A program made the position numbers and the translations under genes. Positions 63,381 through 64,000 of a stretch of DNA of 64,000 nt are shown here, piece after piece. The stretch comes from Corynebacterium endometrii (GTDB taxonomy: Bacteria; Actinomycetota; Actinomycetes; Mycobacteriales; Mycobacteriaceae): assembly GCF_004795735.1 (NCBI RefSeq), contig NZ_CP039247.1, forward strand, positions 2,232,001 through 2,296,000, given 5' to 3'. Within the stretch, counting starts at the first letter, position 1. Every line of letters starts with the position of its first letter. The notes under the pieces were generated by a model, which was not told the origin of the DNA, did no database searches, and saw only the letters and a program-made list of their open reading frames with translations.

Positions 63381-63600
63381 CAAAAGCGGCGCCTGGGCGA
63401 AGCCGATGCCCCCGCGCCGTGCCCCCAGTGCGGTTCCGGATCCCCCTGGGAGATGGACCCGTTGCCGGCGCGCCCGGCGACTTACCCGTGGGCGGTGTCA
63501 TCAGTGACCCCGTGGGCAACATTCTTGCCGACGGCGCCGATGTCACCGTAACCAAAAACCTCAAGGTAAAGCGCGCCCCCGCCGCGGGGCCGCAACCGCC
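63381..63600 (+). pseudogene. Relic of a phnA/yjdM-type zinc-ribbon gene
   Basis: One frame reads APCPQCGSGSPWEMD, the N-terminal zinc ribbon of PhnA; another, from about 63498, reads ISDPVGNILADGADVTVTKN and LKVK, the PhnA core. The second Cys pair between them is deleted and the two parts are in different frames; the C-terminus is also missing. The family has no settled role. Clearly dead. Confidence 0.7.
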
Positions 63601-63602
63601 CC

Positions 63603-64000
63603 TTAGCCCTCCACGCGGGCGTCGACGTGGCGCTTTGCCGGGAGTTCCTCCCCGCCGGCCCGCTCAGCGCGCTGCTGCGCTTTGAAGAATTGGCGGACCA
63701 ACGGCATGGTGACAGCAACGCCCGCGATGGTCACCACGGCCCCCAGGAAGATCGCGGGGGCCTCCCACGTCTCCATGGTCCCGGCGGTAAGTGCGAGTGT
63801 GACGGCCCCGATGGGCACGCCCAGCTGACCGCCCGTCGCCACCGCCAGGGGGAAAGGCAGGCGGAGGAATCCGCTGGCGCCATGGACCAGCAGGCCCGCC
63901 AGGCCAAGCCCGAGCCCCAGGCCGATGGCCTTGGGGTGCTCGGCCAGCTGGCGCAGATCGATGGACGCGCCCAGCCAGACAAAGAACAGCGGGCCAAACA
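63603..64000 (-). CDS. 3' part of a CPA2-type antiporter, cut by window edge
   Basis: Open from the window edge to a stop at 63603. FGPLFFVWLGASIDLRQL, then LVHGASGFLRLPFPLAVATGG, are typical of the last three helices of KefB/NhaP-type exchangers; a basic tail ends it. Second antiporter of this window, not the same as the one at 54374. Confidence 0.8.
   Translation of the reverse strand, partial: FGPLFFVWLGASIDLRQLAEHPKAIGLGLGLGLAGLLVHGASGFLRLPFPLAVATGGQLGVPIGAVTLALTAGTMETWEAPAIFLGAVVTIAGVAVTMPLVRQFFKAQQRAERAGGEELPAKRHVDARVEG

Overview
The window is a high-GC actinobacterial chromosome segment, almost certainly from a Corynebacterium. The gene order ald-hspR-dnaJ-grpE-dnaK, the cysH-D-N-TauE/SafE sulfur cluster, and purA next to a conserved hypothetical gene and near fba all resemble the C. 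glutamicum chromosome as I recall it. HAIR-type HspR operators and an McbR-like operator fit the same lineage. The species cannot be fixed from the sequence alone.

Layout. 1-5.6 kb: purine genes purT and purA, an ElaA-type acetyltransferase, a conserved hypothetical and an HNH endonuclease of the 13E12 type. 5.6-11.0 kb: a lower-GC accessory island bounded by a 146-bp direct repeat (the 3' end of the HNH gene, about 94% identical). It carries a secreted protein with an eight-cysteine, halocin-C8-like C-terminus, a 36-residue membrane peptide, a permuted papain-fold (YiiX/C92-like) gene split by an intact IS256-family element with a 9-bp target duplication, a lipoprotein gene, and remnants of an AEC permease, a second IS256 copy and an IS3 element. 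This is the best candidate for an undescribed system: a putative bacteriocin-like locus that has been hit by an IS.

11.0-22 kb: FUSC-type membrane protein, fba, a GH76-like enzyme, a TrmH-type methyltransferase, pyrE, a membrane protein, a rhodanese-type protein lacking its catalytic cysteine, clpB under a HAIR operator, and a globin-reductase. 22-27.7 kb: a complete Dpp/Opp-type peptide importer operon. 27.8-30.2 kb: a nitrilase-family amidase and a small protein plus DUF1023 hydrolase pair. 30.2-36.6 kb: ald, then the dnaK-grpE-dnaJ-hspR chaperone operon. 37.2-42.2 kb: bifunctional putA and an AI-2E-family membrane protein. 42.3-46.9 kb: nucleosidase, then TauE/SafE exporter, cysN, cysD and a CysH that has lost its Fe-S cysteines. 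A short FPR-like gene lies opposite, and cysI is not found here.

47.5-64 kb: a heterodimeric ABC exporter, an Fe-S oxidoreductase with a long Pro/Ala tail, a CPA2 antiporter, a DUF1707 protein, alaT, dcd, a small lipoprotein, tRNA-Gly(CCC), a DsbA-like lipoprotein, a second ABC exporter with a divergent MarR regulator, a PfpI/DJ-1 protein, a phnA relic and the 3' end of another antiporter.

The regulatory circuits visible are HspR with three HAIR sites (clpB, dnaK), an McbR-like site at the sulfur cluster, and a MarR-ABC divergent pair with a leaderless regulator gene.
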